From the NCBI RefSeq assembly GCF_051106095.1, contig NC_135786.1, positions 203,981,501-204,045,500 on the forward strand: a stretch of 64,000 nucleotides of DNA, given 5' to 3'. This document shows positions 34,374 to 46,482 of this stretch, in pieces; the first letter of the stretch is position 1, and the number at the start of each line of letters is the position of its first letter. The position numbers and the translations under genes were made by a program. The notes below the pieces were generated by a model. The model was given only the letters and a program-made list of their open reading frames with translations. It was not told where the DNA came from and ran no database searches. The DNA is from Pogona vitticeps (Eukaryota > Chordata > Lepidosauria > Squamata > Agamidae).

Positions 34374-35343
34374 ACCCTCAGTTGGGTTAAGAATGCCTTT
34401 CTGATGATCTGAGGTTTTTTATAGAGGAACCAACTACCCCAAAGCATGGTGAACTTTCCTTCATTGGAGATGTCCACTGCCCACAGACTAGGGCTCCCTG
34501 CAGCAGTTCTTCCAACTCAGTAGGGCACTGAAGTAGAAGTACCTATGTGCTTTTAATAGCATTTAACACTGGAACCAGACAAACCAGCAATGCAGATACA
34601 CAGACACACTTTCCACACACATTCCAAAGAAGGAATGGTGTTGATTTCAACATCATAGTTCAGTGCTAGATTGTACGTTTTGAATACACAAGGTGAAAGG
34701 TTCCATTTGCATTATTCTGCTGAGGTCTTCCTCTGTCTTCTACCTTTATAGATTTTTCTCCAATACCTGATCTGATTCTGAAATCTACGAATAAAGTGTA
34801 TTATATCAGAACTTGAAAATATTACTTTTTAAACTACAACTTCCAGAACTAGAATTGTATCCGCCCTGCCCAAATAATATTTCCAAGATCCCCCCCACAC
34901 ATATCCAGAGTAATATCTTATAATATTTGGTCTTGATCCAGTTCTAGAGTGTTGCATTTGCCTGATTGCTCCAGAGGTGAAGAAACAGTAAACTATAAGA
35001 AACTAAAACTGACAGGTTTGCTTTCCTGAGCATGTGTTTGAGTGCTAAATTCTTAAAAGTCTGGCATTGAATGCCACCATGTTAACGGCAGTGGCTTAAC
35101 TTTGCCACTTCTTTTTCCCAATGTTGACCTCAGCTTCAACAGCTACATGGCAGGGTTCTTGCAGGTACCAGGGGATTTCATCCATGCTAGAAACAGATGC
35201 ACCTTTTGAACTGGACCAATGCAGAAGGTTGAGAATTTTCTTCAGTTCAGGTTTACAACCAACTACAGCACATGGCTCTTCTAGTTCTAGTTCATGTTCT
35301 CTCTTTCTGTGTGTGTGTGTCTTTCTCACTTCTCTCCTGTGTG
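34374..35343. other. No feature recognised
   Basis: AT-rich DNA with a short (GT)n near 35309-35320 and no frame showing a domain. Confidence 0.45.
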
Positions 35344-35650
35344 CAGTGTTCTACACCCAAAGGGGGGGGGGTCACAAAGCATTGTCTGGGGGTGTCATGA
35401 TATGTGTTGTAGCCCATGTTAAATAATTTATTCCTTGAAATTTCGGAGCAGAATATTAAAGTTAGTGTGTATGTCTACATACGAGAAACAAGCCCTTTGG
35501 AGGAGAAAGGACGAAGCCTCCACTTTCTGGGAAGTTATGTCTTTACCCAATAAAAATGCCTTTTTATGTAAATGTGGTGGTGATGGGGTCTCAAATTACT
35601 TGGCTACTATAAGAGTGGGTCGCAACTTGAAAAAAGGTTGGGAACCACTG
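35344..35650. mobile_element. Decayed hAT element, 307 bp
   Basis: The right end AAAAGGTTGGGAACCACTG is a typical Charlie-like terminus, preceded by GGGTCGCAACTTG. The left end, CAGTGTTCTACACCC then AAAGGGGGGGG and TCACAAAGC, is its imperfect mirror. No 8-bp duplication is left at the flanks, so it is older than the two hAT copies to its left, or the left boundary is off. Confidence 0.65.
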
Positions 35651-38118
35651 GTATAAACAAACAGTGCAAGAGAGCTTTTTCGGCTTCTTTGAGAGGGCAC
35701 ATATTCGGGGTACCTTTGGCAAGCCAAAGGAAAGGGAGATACTGAGAGAATTAACAGTGGCAATTTGCTCTCACAAGATCCAGACCACGGTTCTCCTAAG
35801 TAGGGAAGTGTGAGAAATTCATTTCGGGTTTTTTTTTTATGAATCATAGTTCTCAAACTACTTTATAAACAGGATGAAAATAATCTGAGAGTCTTTTTAA
35901 AAAACGAGACTTTAAAGAAAGCAAAATTGGACATTCATCCTTCTTGAATTCAAATTGTGTTGCCATCACTTTAAAGAGTACGAGATTGAAGGAGACTAAT
36001 TCACAGGATCTTTCTCAGGCAATTTACATTTAGCAGCACAATGGTGTGGTGAAAGGCATGATACCACTGCCGCTGTTCAAGCAAAATCCTACCATTGATC
36101 TCATCAACTTTTGTACATGGGCTGGGCAGGTGTTGCCTTTCATCTCTAGCAACAAAATGTCACAGAGTGCTGTCCTCTGAAGATGCCGGCCACAGAGACT
36201 GGTGAAACGTTAGGAAGAACTACCTTCAGAACACGGCCAAAGAGCCCGAAAAACCCACAACAACCAAAATGTCTTGGGTTAGTCTTTGGAGGGTGTATGT
36301 ATACTGGAACTGGCCTATTTTTGATATTATTAGGGATGTCTGCTGTCTTTGGTCAAACGTATAAAAACAAACCAAATTAGGAATATATTTGCTTTTCTGG
36401 GTTGACCACAGGGTGGAGTGGGAAAGGAAATAAATGGAAAGGCAAGGCAAAAGAAAAGAGGATACAGATGATACTGTGGGTAACTTCTGAATGCCAGTGA
36501 ATGTGGATTCTTTCATTCATAGGAAGATATGGACTTGCAGCTGTTTGTCCCATGAATCCTCTACTAATTTATTGTCCAATACATTTCTTCTAGTCTTCTG
36601 CTAATTATCTGATAGGACAAAACATTAAAAAAAATCAAAACCTGCAGATGTCACCATATTGTTAGTATGCAGCACCACTGTGAGTTTGTTTCCATTTTAG
36701 TAAAGAATACAACACTTTTGCTGCTCGTCATTCTTTTGACTCTGGCTCAGACACAATTTGTGGATCAAACTGCCTATGAGGTAAATGAAACTGCTATTAT
36801 CTAAGGCCAACAAATATTAACAACTTGGCTATAAATAGTAGGTATTACCATTTTTCTGGCATGGCTGCTGTTGGTGATTTAATTGTCAACATGAGAAGGT
36901 CACACTGAGTTCTGTGGTGACCATCCTAAATCCATACATTTAGGATTCAATGCCAGGCATATTTACTAGGAATAAGATCATTTGAATTTGATGAGCAGGA
37001 TCTAATGAGGGAACTGGAAGTTCCAGGAGAAATAGGAAGGTGGGGGCAAGAATCCTCTCTACTTTAGCCCTAAAAACTTGCTTCACAAAGCTAAGGGCAG
37101 AAGGGGAGGACAGCTTTGGAATCATCAGGAGAAGAAATATTTTTTCCAGAGAAAGACAGGCCAGAATCCTAGCGGGATTTTACTTTGGCCTCAATCACAG
37201 TGGTGAACTAAGGGACAAGGTGCCAGTTGCATGTCCTGTATTATGTCTGTTCTTGCAACTGGCACACAGCCAGGTACATGACTAGCACTTTGTTAATTAA
37301 GTGCAGTTGAATGCCACGACTAAAGCAATTTCATTTATACAAGTACAATCATCACAACAGTCTAACCAAAATCATTCAAACATCTCATAAGATGCATGTG
37401 AATTACATACTTGTCTCCCACTGACCAATCAAAGTTGAGAGATCTTGATCAATGATAAAATTATAGAAGTAACCTCTAAGGCAAGACTAGGCAAAATGTG
37501 ACTCCTGCAGGATGAAATACCCTGCCCCCAGCAACTCCCATATCCTCAAAAATTTAAATTAAAAATAGCTTCTCCAGATGCACTGCCTTTAATATGTCAA
37601 ATTTCTAAAAATTGTCTATTAGAGTGGGTGTGGAAGATTTTCCTATTTAAATCCCAGTTTCTGTAATATTTTGGGGGGTGGGGGTGGCCTCCAAGGTCCA
37701 TGGGTGGGCACGGATTGTTGGATGATCCCTGTTTCTGCTCTAATGGGATCTTAATTTCTAATGATTGTTGGATCACAGAATGTCTGTTTTAGCTCTGAGC
37801 AAATCTCTGGTGCTGGTTTTTTGTCGCTGGTCCATTGGTCCAGATCTTGGCTGCTCTGCCCACTTTTTAAAACCTTTCCCTCTTACTGGTCTAGAGGCTT
37901 CAGGATATAGACTAGTTTTTCAATGGAGAAAAACTCAATATTGATTGATGATGGGAAATGTAGTCTCTGAGATTTCCTGCATTCTAAAACAGATTAATTC
38001 AGAGATTACCCCCTTCCTGTCAAACTTTTATTTGGAGGGCCTTCTCTTGCAAGTGGCATTGAAGAAAAAGAGCCAGTGCTGCAGAGAGGCAGCTTGTTCA
38101 GAAAGTGTGACTCTTCAC
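35651..38118. other. No gene recognised; one foldback copy and old MITE traces
   Basis: Apart from the foldback copy at 36162-36265, the segment at about 37479-37735 has the broken shape of a hAT MITE, from GGCAAAATGTGACTCCTGCAG to TGGGTGGGCACG. No supported frame. Confidence 0.4.
36162..36265. mobile_element. Foldback repeat, copy 2 (one-ended truncation)
   Basis: Only one arm is present, from CAGAGTGCTGTCCTCTGAAG through GATGCCGGCCACAGAGACTGG and AAACGTTAGGAAGAAC to CCCGAAAAACCCACAACAACC. It is flanked by an 8-bp direct repeat, AAAATGTC at 36154-36161 and 36266-36273. Truncation at one end combined with a flanking duplication is more like target-primed retrotransposition than cut-and-paste. 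Confidence 0.7.
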
Positions 38119-38570
38119 ATTAGAGATGGGCTTGAGCCGAACTGCAAACCAGAAAAGCTGACGGATTGGGCTGGCTTGTGGTTTGTTTCGCGAACAAGTT
38201 TGGGAGTCCCATTTTGCCAAAACAAAACAAAACAAAACAGTGCTTCAGTTTGTTCAACAAAAGGGGATAGTCACCTGCCTCCTTCCCACTACCCCTGTTG
38301 CCTCCCTATATGCTCCTGCCTCCTCCTCCTCTTCTTCCACCGCCGCCTCCGCTGCCGCCGCCGCCATCCTGAGAGTCACCAGGCCGGGCCTCCCTTCCAG
38401 GAGCTGGCGTGCTGCCTCTGCACACCTGATCACCACTGACAGCTGATAGGTGGGTGCATGCACAGGCTCCTGGAAGCCTGGCCCAACACCTCTGTACATG
38501 TGCTTGCACAGAGCTGGTGCCCGTGTGGAGGCTGGTGCATGTGCAAAGGCAGCCGGCTGGTTCCAGAACT
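38119..38570. repeat. GC-rich patch, probably a non-autonomous repeat
   Basis: Begins TTAGAGATGGGCTTGAGCC, resembling the TAGAGATGGGC start of a common squamate repeat. It contains a CTCCTCCTCCTCTTCTTCC/CCGCCGCC stretch and then a GC- and CpG-richer 38.29-38.56 kb region with near-repeats of CAGGAGCTGG, CAGGCTCCTGGAAGCC and GAGCTGGTGCC. Base composition is unlike all neighbouring DNA. Frames of 80-160 codons on both strands overlap and none shows a domain. A CpG-island promoter is the other possibility. Confidence 0.4.
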
Positions 38571-39904
38571 AAATTTATAAAGTTGTGGAGAATGCAGAGT
38601 GGGCACACCAAAGACAACAATGCACCGGCCAGAACTCAAGGAGGAAGACCTAGTTTTATTGCAGACATTGGTAAAATAGTTTTTGTGAATCGCTTTCCTG
38701 CCCACTAAGGCCTGGAAGATGATGGAAAATAAAATCGTGGTGTAAAAATAATTAAAAACAAAGCCTTCTTGTCTCAGGGAGATGTTTCGTTGTTGTTTGC
38801 TCCCTCCATTTTTGAGACCGGTTTGATTCCATTGTGTCCATGAAGAGAAACCAGTGTTCAGTCTGTCTGAGTTCTAAACATATGAGAGTGAGGGGGAAAG
38901 TCCAATTAGCCAGCAGAACAGCAGAGATGTAGAATGGAAAATATCTTCCTAGTACAAGGTCATGTCACACAAAATATTGCTGTTGTTTCAGCCTTCCAAG
39001 TAAAATGTTAATTTGGAATGAAGTGTTGTCTACTCACATTTCGCAGCCTTGCAAGGAAGTCCAGGATAGCTGAGTGGTTTCCTTTTCAGTTTAACTACTG
39101 ACCTTTCTCAGTGAACTTCTCACTACATCACATGACAAGGTACATTAATTTTAATTATAGTTTTTTTTTTATTATAGAGTGGTGTGAGAACTACCCCTCA
39201 ATGATAATGGTAATAGGAGAATCACCTAAATTAGGCATATATAAAATGTGGCCCTGGTGTCACATGTGACTCCTAAGCCTATTTTGCAGGCCCCCAGGCC
39301 TTCCCCCCCTTTTTTTCAAAAACAAACATAGCAAAACAAAAAGAAACTTCTGGAAGCCCCTGGGAGTGAAGATTCGCCATCAAAATATCAATTTGTAAAA
39401 AAACAACAACAAAACAACAACAACAACAACAAAACCTGGAGGTGGGCATCTGGTTTCAATTTTAATGGGATGGTCTGTTTTATTGTGATCTGTGTGGCCC
39501 CTGGAGGATTTGGGCCACACACATCACCATTTGCCTCAAAATTAGTCAAAGTTGCACACCCTCGACACACACGTACAGAGTGATGCCACTGAGAAATGAG
39601 CATTCAGATTTTCAGCCCTTGAGAAATGTTTGCATGGTGAACTCGCTATGCCTGCATTTCTGCATATCCCAGTATTGGGAATTAGGAACTGGCACTTTGT
39701 AGAACTGGGCTCTCATATAGAGCAAGTCCTGTTTCTGCAAAAATCATCTGCTTCTTTTCCTTCCTTTTCCTCCACAGGACAAGAATCCAGAGAGAAATAG
39801 CTGAGGTAAAATATATATGCATGCTATACACACATATCAAAGGACTTAATATAAGCCAAGGCTTTTGGGGCCACTACCAGATGTAAATGCTAAAAATATT
39901 GTAC
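38571..39904. other. No feature recognised
   Basis: AT-rich DNA. The part at 39226-39560 has GTGGCCC and GGGCCACACA words of the kind found near hAT MITE ends, and an (AAC)n run lies at about 39400-39433. No supported frame. Confidence 0.4.
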
Positions 39905-40400
39905 TCATGTAGGCATCCTTCAGTCTCAAGAGACTATAGTAATGTGCTCTGAATAGAGGTCTTGGAACAGCGTCTAGTGTGGCTGAGGAGGCCAATTCAA
40001 GAGCGACAATCTCTTCCACACTGAAGGCAAATATAATCTGTCCCCTGTCCAGCTCCCGGATTTTGCTGCTTTTGGAACTGCCTCTTCACCTCGGCCTGCT
40101 GGACAAGGGTCTCTTCAAATTGGGAGAGGCCATGCTGCACCACCTGCCTCCAGGCTGAACGCTCAGATGTCAAGGTTTCCCATCTGTTGAAGTCCATTCC
40201 TAAGGCCTTCAGATCCTGCTTGCAGATATCCTTGTATCACAGCTGTGGTCTCCCTCTGGGACACTTTCCCTGCACTAATTCTCCATACGGGAGATCTTTT
40301 GGAATCAGATCGTCAGTCATTTTCACAACATGCCCAAGCCAATGTAGACGTACAAATATTGTACTGTACTCCCAGATATCCCATCCCTTTACAGATCCAC
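39905..40400 (-). mobile_element. LINE 3' end with C-terminal ORF, clade not assigned
   Basis: The minus-strand frame (39997-40197) reads GMDFNRWETLTSERSAWRQ, then LSQFEETLVQQAEVKRQ, then YICLQCGRDC. I recognise this from the C-terminus of reverse-transcriptase polyproteins in many animal LINEs, where it ends in a Cys/His finger. Upstream (40200-40400) sequence continues the same protein in damaged form, with KDLKALG- and RPRG-like traces. The 3' untranslated part ends near GTCTCTTGAGACTGAAGGATGCCTAC. The element is strongly 5'-truncated. Confidence 0.7.
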
Positions 40401-43400
40401 CTTAGACATTTCTAAGGTAAAAAAAGATTCTTCTCTGCTTTTTCGGTCATGTATTGTCTCAGGTAATTCACACACTGTTGCAACTGATTACAAAGAAAAG
40501 CTTGTAGAAAAGTTAATCAAAGACTGTAAATAGCCCATCTAATTAACAATCATGTTACTCTACCAGACAATTGTGTTAGTTATGCTGCCTGCAGGCCACA
40601 AAATTGCAGGGAAATACTTTCTATTTATCAATTGGACATTGGGATGACTAAAAATAAAATACAAAACAATACTTCTTAAAAGAAAGCCATAAGAACTGGA
40701 ATTCTTTTGGTCACAATGCCTCTAAAAATGATTAAAAATGTCTTTATGTTGTAACTTTTGAAAGTGATTAGAAAACGGTACCTGCTATGCTAAAAGAGTA
40801 GTTTTGGTAACTAGTTGTAGCTTCATTTTTGAAAGTAATGGAGTTGCATGAGAACAGTAACTTGTAACATGAAAGTATGATGTTATAATAAGTCAGTTCC
40901 AAGTACTGGCTCCTCCTTTGCCTTCCTTGATCCCATTTCCTCTGCAGATATTTTATTTCTAAGTCAGCAGCTGCTGGGCTGCAGACCTGTCAGCCAAGTT
41001 GTGGTTTAGTGCTTCGGCTTGGGCTTTTAAATCTCTGTTCAAATTTTGGGAAAGTTACCCTCAACACTTTATAACTGTGTTGGGTGGGCATCTTCCGGAG
41101 TGAGAAGGGCCTCTGTTGAATGCCCTTGATGCTGTTGCTGCCATCTGCTGCCTCTATGACACCCAGTTAATTAGTTTAGTGAAGTGTGCAAGAGACCTGC
41201 AGAAAGTATGGTTCACCATACGTACAAACAAGGCACACGGTCCCTGTCTAAATCAGTGCCATGGAAGAAAACTGCATCATTTAAAAAAATCTGTGGTAAA
41301 CAAATTGTGTGAGATTCATGTGCCCTTTTCCCCCTCCTTCCTGGAGATTTCCACCCTGAAAACAAGGGATCCCCATCTGTCTTAAAAATAAGGTGTGCGA
41401 TCCTCATGTGCCTTGTTTACAAAGGGAAAAATGAAGCTGTTTTTCCAGTATACTTGTATACTATACAGTAGAGTATAGTTCAGCATAGGAGGGTACAGAG
41501 CAGTAGGGCCTTAGAACCTTAATATAACGTTTACCAGCTCAAACCTTTGCCCCCATGTCTGCTCCCCTTCTGAAGTTTGGAAGGCTCAATCTCACCGAGT
41601 ATTCTCCCCAACTACTATCTAACAACCATAGCATAAGAAATACAAGTTCTATGGTGATGTGTAGAACTTCCAAAAATATCTAAGTGAATGATGAAGCTCA
41701 GCACACAACTATTGGTCCTAAAACTTGGTAAGAGAAGGTACGAGAGTTACATTTGTTATAATTTGGCAGGCATTCGTTAGAAAATCTCTTAATAAACATA
41801 TGATGAAATTATGACCCTCAAGATGTTGTTGGATTCTAGTTCCTATCAGCCCCTTCAGTATGTTAAAGGATGAGGAATGATAGGGGGAGTCTCTGGAGAG
41901 CTGCCTATCATGCTCTAGCAGGACCACAACTTCACATGCCCCTCTGCCTTGTTATCTTTGCAAAATAATAACATTATATGGGTAATTATGTATTGATTCT
42001 AATTATTCCCTGCCATCCAATCCAGGAAGTACGAAGTACTCCTGATGAGAAGACAGTGACACTGTAATTTCAAAACCATGTTTTTCCCCAGCTAGCTAGG
42101 TTATGGCTGCTTCCTCCTCCTACGGCTGCTTTGCAAGAGTTCCTATGCATTTTAGAGCTTCTATGCATTTAAGCTGAACCTATAGAATTTCTGGCAGCCC
42201 AGCTTTGTATCTGTCTATGTTTCAAGAGCATAGAGAATCTGTCTGTCACAGCAAAGTTATTTCCCTCTCACAGACAAAAGTCCAGCATTTCAAAGGAAGC
42301 AAGAGAAACACCAAAAACAGATGCTGAAGGAAGCAAAACCTATCCTGTAAACTGATTAAGATCAAAGCCAGTGGTTTGCTTGTTTTCAAGATGTTAAAGA
42401 TGCTCTCTGATGCTTAGTGTACTATTAACAAACAAACAAATAAAGGCAATGAATTTGTTTCCAAAGTTCTTATCTTTTTGCTTAACACATTAAAAGAGAG
42501 AGAGAGAGAAGTTGAGATGGTAAACAATTTATATATAAAAAAACTTTATAAAGACAGTCTCTGGAACTGCATGGCATTTAAGAGGAAAACATCTATTTCA
42601 CTTAATGAGCAGCAGAAGCTGGAAAATTCAGGATTTTTGGTGGCTGGTGTTCTGGCTTCCTGGACGTACACTTAGATTCACATGGTGCACATCAGTGTGG
42701 CCAAGTAGAGAGGTCAAAATTAAGGCCACATGTTGCAGACAACCTGTCATGAGAAGAGGGGATTTGTCAACTGTTGTGTCTCAGTATCATAGCAGGAGTT
42801 TTCCCCATCTCTCATATTTTGCAAAATAGAATTTTTTGCTATTTTTTCCACAAGCTAAACTTCAGCCTTGTTTGCAGGTTTGTATTATGTATCATCTATT
42901 ATTTTGCTTTTAGACTTTCTTAAATCTTTACTGTGAAGCTGAGTGGGTGGCCCTTATCCAGATTAAAAGTTTCTTTTATTGACACAAAGGACAGAAAGCT
43001 GGGTAGTCATTAACAAGATCTCCTATCTCATTAATATAACAATTGCATCTCACTGTACTCCTTTAACTGCCACCAGTCCCAGCCATTATATGCTCCCAGA
43101 AAAAGTAGCATGATGCTGGAGAACCTCAAGTTCAGTATTTGCTTTATTAGGTGATTTGCTGTACATGTCCTGTTTGCCATAGAAGTATGTGCTATCCTAT
43201 ACAGGTCAATGGTTGGCTATGAAAGATCTTGCTCTGTCGAATTGCCCTGTCCATGTGACTATTTCCTTCACAAATGCTGGAATCACAACATGGAGAAGTG
43301 ATTCTTCCATACCATTGGAACTTTATTGGGAGACAGCTGAAGTGGGCTGCACTGGAATTAAGAAAATCAGAAAATGTTCATTGTTGCAGTTTATGATACA

Positions 43401-44738
43401 GGTAGTTTATGAACTGAGAAGTGATACAATATCAGTAAACCATAAATGAGAACTCATGGATCCTAGACAAGGCCTGATGGGAGTCACAGTCTAACAAAAT
43501 CTGGAATGCCACTCCTTCCCTGTTCTCTCCAGAGGCATCAAGAAATTATTTCTTTCTCAATGTGTACATTTGTTTTATGGTGAGGAAAACAGACAATCTT
43601 GCATGCTTCTCCTTTAACTCTGAGTGTAAATGAGGATCATGCCTTATACATTTCTGGTTCCCAGGAACTACCAGCATCTAATTTGACTACAAAGTTTTCT
43701 CATTTCTCACAGTCCTTGAAAGCACCGCTTCCTTTCTATTGTTCCTTTCCTCATTCTTCCATTTTCTGGAGACAGACATGTGGAGATGTAGGTCCACTCT
43801 GTATAAAAAGGGAAGAACACAAGTGTGTACTGTGAGTAAATTTTTTTATTTCCTTTGATTCAACAGCATCCAGATCACTTATTTTTCCCTTTCAAGTGAG
43901 ACTGAGCAGATCTCTCCATGATTTTCTCTGCATCTAAAAAGGAATGACCAGATTCCAAATTCCTGCAACATTTTATTACCCAGGAGGAAATATTTTATTC
44001 AGTACAACTGTATCAGTTGACAGGATATCAGAAATTCTCTAAATGGTTGCTGTAAATGAAGAGAGTCATTCAGAGGCTTCATTTTTGGGGGTGGGAAATC
44101 TTTTTGATATGCTCAATGTAGTCATTTTGTTCAAAACTGAAATCAGAAGTGATAATAATGGTATGTATGTCTTTACATGCACAATGGTGTGTAGATATAA
44201 TCAATAACCTAACAGACAATGACTTATTGAAATGATACAATGCTAAACAAGCAAACATAAGAATAATTACCAAAAGCCAAGAAACTGAAATGTGGTAGTA
44301 GTATACAGTATAGGACCTAAGAAAGATAAAAGTCACTGCTGTCACATCTTCAATGTGATGGAGATTTGTCTAGTGATTCACATGGTTCTTTGGTGGTCAG
44401 TGAGGAGAGAACTGCAAAGATAATGAATGGTACCAAGCTTCTCTAAATATATCTTTGTTCTCCAGACCCTTGACTAATCTCAATCTGTTGCATTATACTA
44501 TATTCTTAAAATATTCATTGCACATTACACAGTTCTTTCATAATGAACACAGCCCAGAGCAAACATTTTAAAGCATGTTTATATCTGTACTGAAATTAAT
44601 GGAATATATATATCCTTTTGTTTTTAATTTAGCTTGCTAATAAATTTACTCAAATATGTATCTGAAATAGTTTTAAAGGCCTCAGTGGTTTTAGATGGGA
44701 TTCCTGATCCAACTGCTGAAGTGCAGAGACAGAAATAT
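40401..44738. other. No gene recognised
   Basis: Mostly unique-looking DNA. Contains a candidate MITE near 41.2-41.4 kb, a short MITE-like scrap near 41810-41870 (CTCAAGATGTTGTTGGATTC), and (GA)n near 42494-42510. Confidence 0.4.
41226..41418. mobile_element. Candidate MITE with 12-bp terminal inverted repeat
   Basis: AAACAAGGCACA at 41226-41237 is exactly complementary to TGTGCCTTGTTT at 41407-41418. The 193-bp interior is non-coding. No target duplication longer than two bases was seen, so the call rests on the inverted repeat alone. Confidence 0.4.
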
Positions 44739-44931
44739 AAGTTGTTGTGGGTTTTTTGGGCTCTTTGGCCATGTTCTGAAGGTTGTTCTTAATGTTTCTC
44801 CAGTCTCACAGCACTCTGTGCTCTGGATAGAGTGCTGTCCTCTGAAGATGCCGGCCACAGAGACTGGCTAAATGTTAGGAAGAACAACCTTCAGAACATG
44901 GCCAAAGAGCCCGAAAAACCCACAACAACCA
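44739..44931. mobile_element. Foldback repeat, copy 3 (both arms)
   Basis: Left arm from GTTGTTGTGGGTTTTTTGGG through CTCTTTGGCCATGTTCTGAA; right arm ends TTCAGAACATGGCC, AAAGAGCCCGAAAAACCC, ACAACAACC. The centre contains CACAGCACTCTGTGCTC and GAGTGCTGTCCTCTGAAGATG. A 10-bp direct repeat, ACAGAAATAT, flanks it at 44729-44738 and 44932-44941. This is the most complete of the three copies. Confidence 0.8.
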
Positions 44932-45149
44932 ACAGAAATATTAGCTTAAAAAATTCATTCCATCCCCTTGTGAGGTTTTTATAACGCCTGATCTCCAACT
45001 GCTGGTCAGAGGTAAAGGAAGAAGAATACTAGCAGCAAAAATTCAAAAATCACTATTTGTTATGCCAAAAAAGGGGAAAAAGAAAAAAAAGAGAAAAAAG
45101 ATATGAGCCTCACTAAGCTAAAAGTAAAACCGGAAGTCATATCTCCTTA

Positions 45150-46345
45150 TGAAGTAAAAATCCATCAACAAGTTGTAGTAGAGGAAGCAGCTTTTCCAAT
45201 TTCTGTTCTTGCCTAATCTGTGACTGGCCTCCCACTAGCATCTCACATGACCAATTTGCAGCCTTTTTAAAATCAAAAGTGGAGGCCATCGGCTGGGATC
45301 TTATCCCTATTTGAAAACAGTGGATTGAGCTGAGACATCCAGTGCACCATCTTGCCCAATGAGACGAAACCACTTTCAGCCTGTGACATCAGACATGGTG
45401 GACAGAGTGCTTGACTGCTGCCGCGCCACCACCTCCTCCCTTGACCCTTGCCCGGCCTGGCTAATCAAAGCAGCCAGGCCTATAACATTTAAATGGGCTA
45501 TGGCAATAATTAATGGGTCTCTCCTGGAGGGCAAGGTTCCCCTTGCCCTCAAGGAGACACTCATTAGGCCCATTAGGAAGAAATTGAACTTGGCAGAGGA
45601 TGATATTGGTAATTATAGGCCCGTTGCCAATGTTTCTTTCCTCAGCAGCATAGTCGAGAGGGTGGTAGCCGATCAGCTGCAGGCTCTTCTGGATGAAACC
45701 AATGCCCTGGATCCATTCCAGTCGGGCTTCAGGCCGTGCCATGGCACAGAAATAGCATTGGTCACCCTGTTTGATGACCTACTGAGGGAGGCCGATGGGC
45801 AAAATGTCTCTGCTGGTCCTCCTCCATATCTCAGCTGCCTTTGATACCGTCAACCATGATATTGCCCTGGGAAGGCTCTCAACAATGGATGCAGGTGAAT
45901 GGACCGAGGCTGAATCTGGGCAAGACGGAGGTCCTTCGGGTGGATGTCCCAGGCATCAGTGGTCTGGGAAACTCCTTTTCATTTTGGGGGGGAGACTCTT
46001 AGCCCCAAGAGTGAGGTTCGCAGTTTGGGTGTACATCTGGACCCGGCGCTCACCATGGAGACCCAGGTGTTGTCAGTGGTCCATTCTGCACATTTCCATC
46101 TTCGGTGGATTGCCTAGCTGTGTCCCTATCTTGATGTGGGGGCAATCACAATGTTGGCACATGAGCTCATAGCCTCAAGATTAGACTACTGTAATGCGCT
46201 CTATGTGGGGCTGCCTATGAGACTGACGTGGAAACTTCAGATGGTACAAAATGCGGCAGCCAGACTTCTGACTGGGGTGAAAAGGTACCAACATATTTTG
46301 CCCACACTGGCTGCCTTGCATTGGCTGCCCATCTATATCTGGCAG
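45150..46345 (+). mobile_element. L2-clade LINE, internally deleted
   Basis: A damaged linker with FAAFLKSKVEAI-like sequence starts near 45230. The open part at 45359-45844 reads NHFQPVTSDMVDRVLDCCRA, NYRPVANVSFLSSIVERVVA and FQSGFRPCHGTE. After motif A, around 45875-45885, the sequence jumps to the region equivalent to QWMQENGLRLNPDKTEVL, so about 300 bp containing GVPQG and YADD are gone. The C-terminal part ASRLDYCNALYVGLP...LVQNAAARLLTG...LHWLPI follows near 46150-46340. Frameshifts and stops are frequent, so this copy is older than the one at 20 kb. Confidence 0.85.
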
Positions 46346-46382
46346 CAATGTTGCAATATTAAAGGCCACCCTCCATCCTGTC

Positions 46383-46482
46383 CTAAGACTCCCAAAGGTT
46401 TCCCCATGGGGAAATGGAGCCTTAGGGAGATTCAGAACATGAAAACAGGGAGTTAGGAAGCTTTCAATTAATTTAAATTAAA
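46383..46482 (+). repeat. Dispersed repeat following the L2 (partner at 10373-10455)
   Basis: GACTCCCAAAGGTTTCCCC, then CCTTAGGGAGATTCAGAAC and a T/A-rich TTAATTTAAATT end. Its position right after an L2 ORF and its recurrence elsewhere suggest L2 3' untranslated sequence. Confidence 0.4.

Noticed and set aside
37945-38439. 164-codon frame crossing the GC-rich patch
   Set aside because: Competing frames of similar size overlap on both strands, no domain is seen, and the content looks like repeat.
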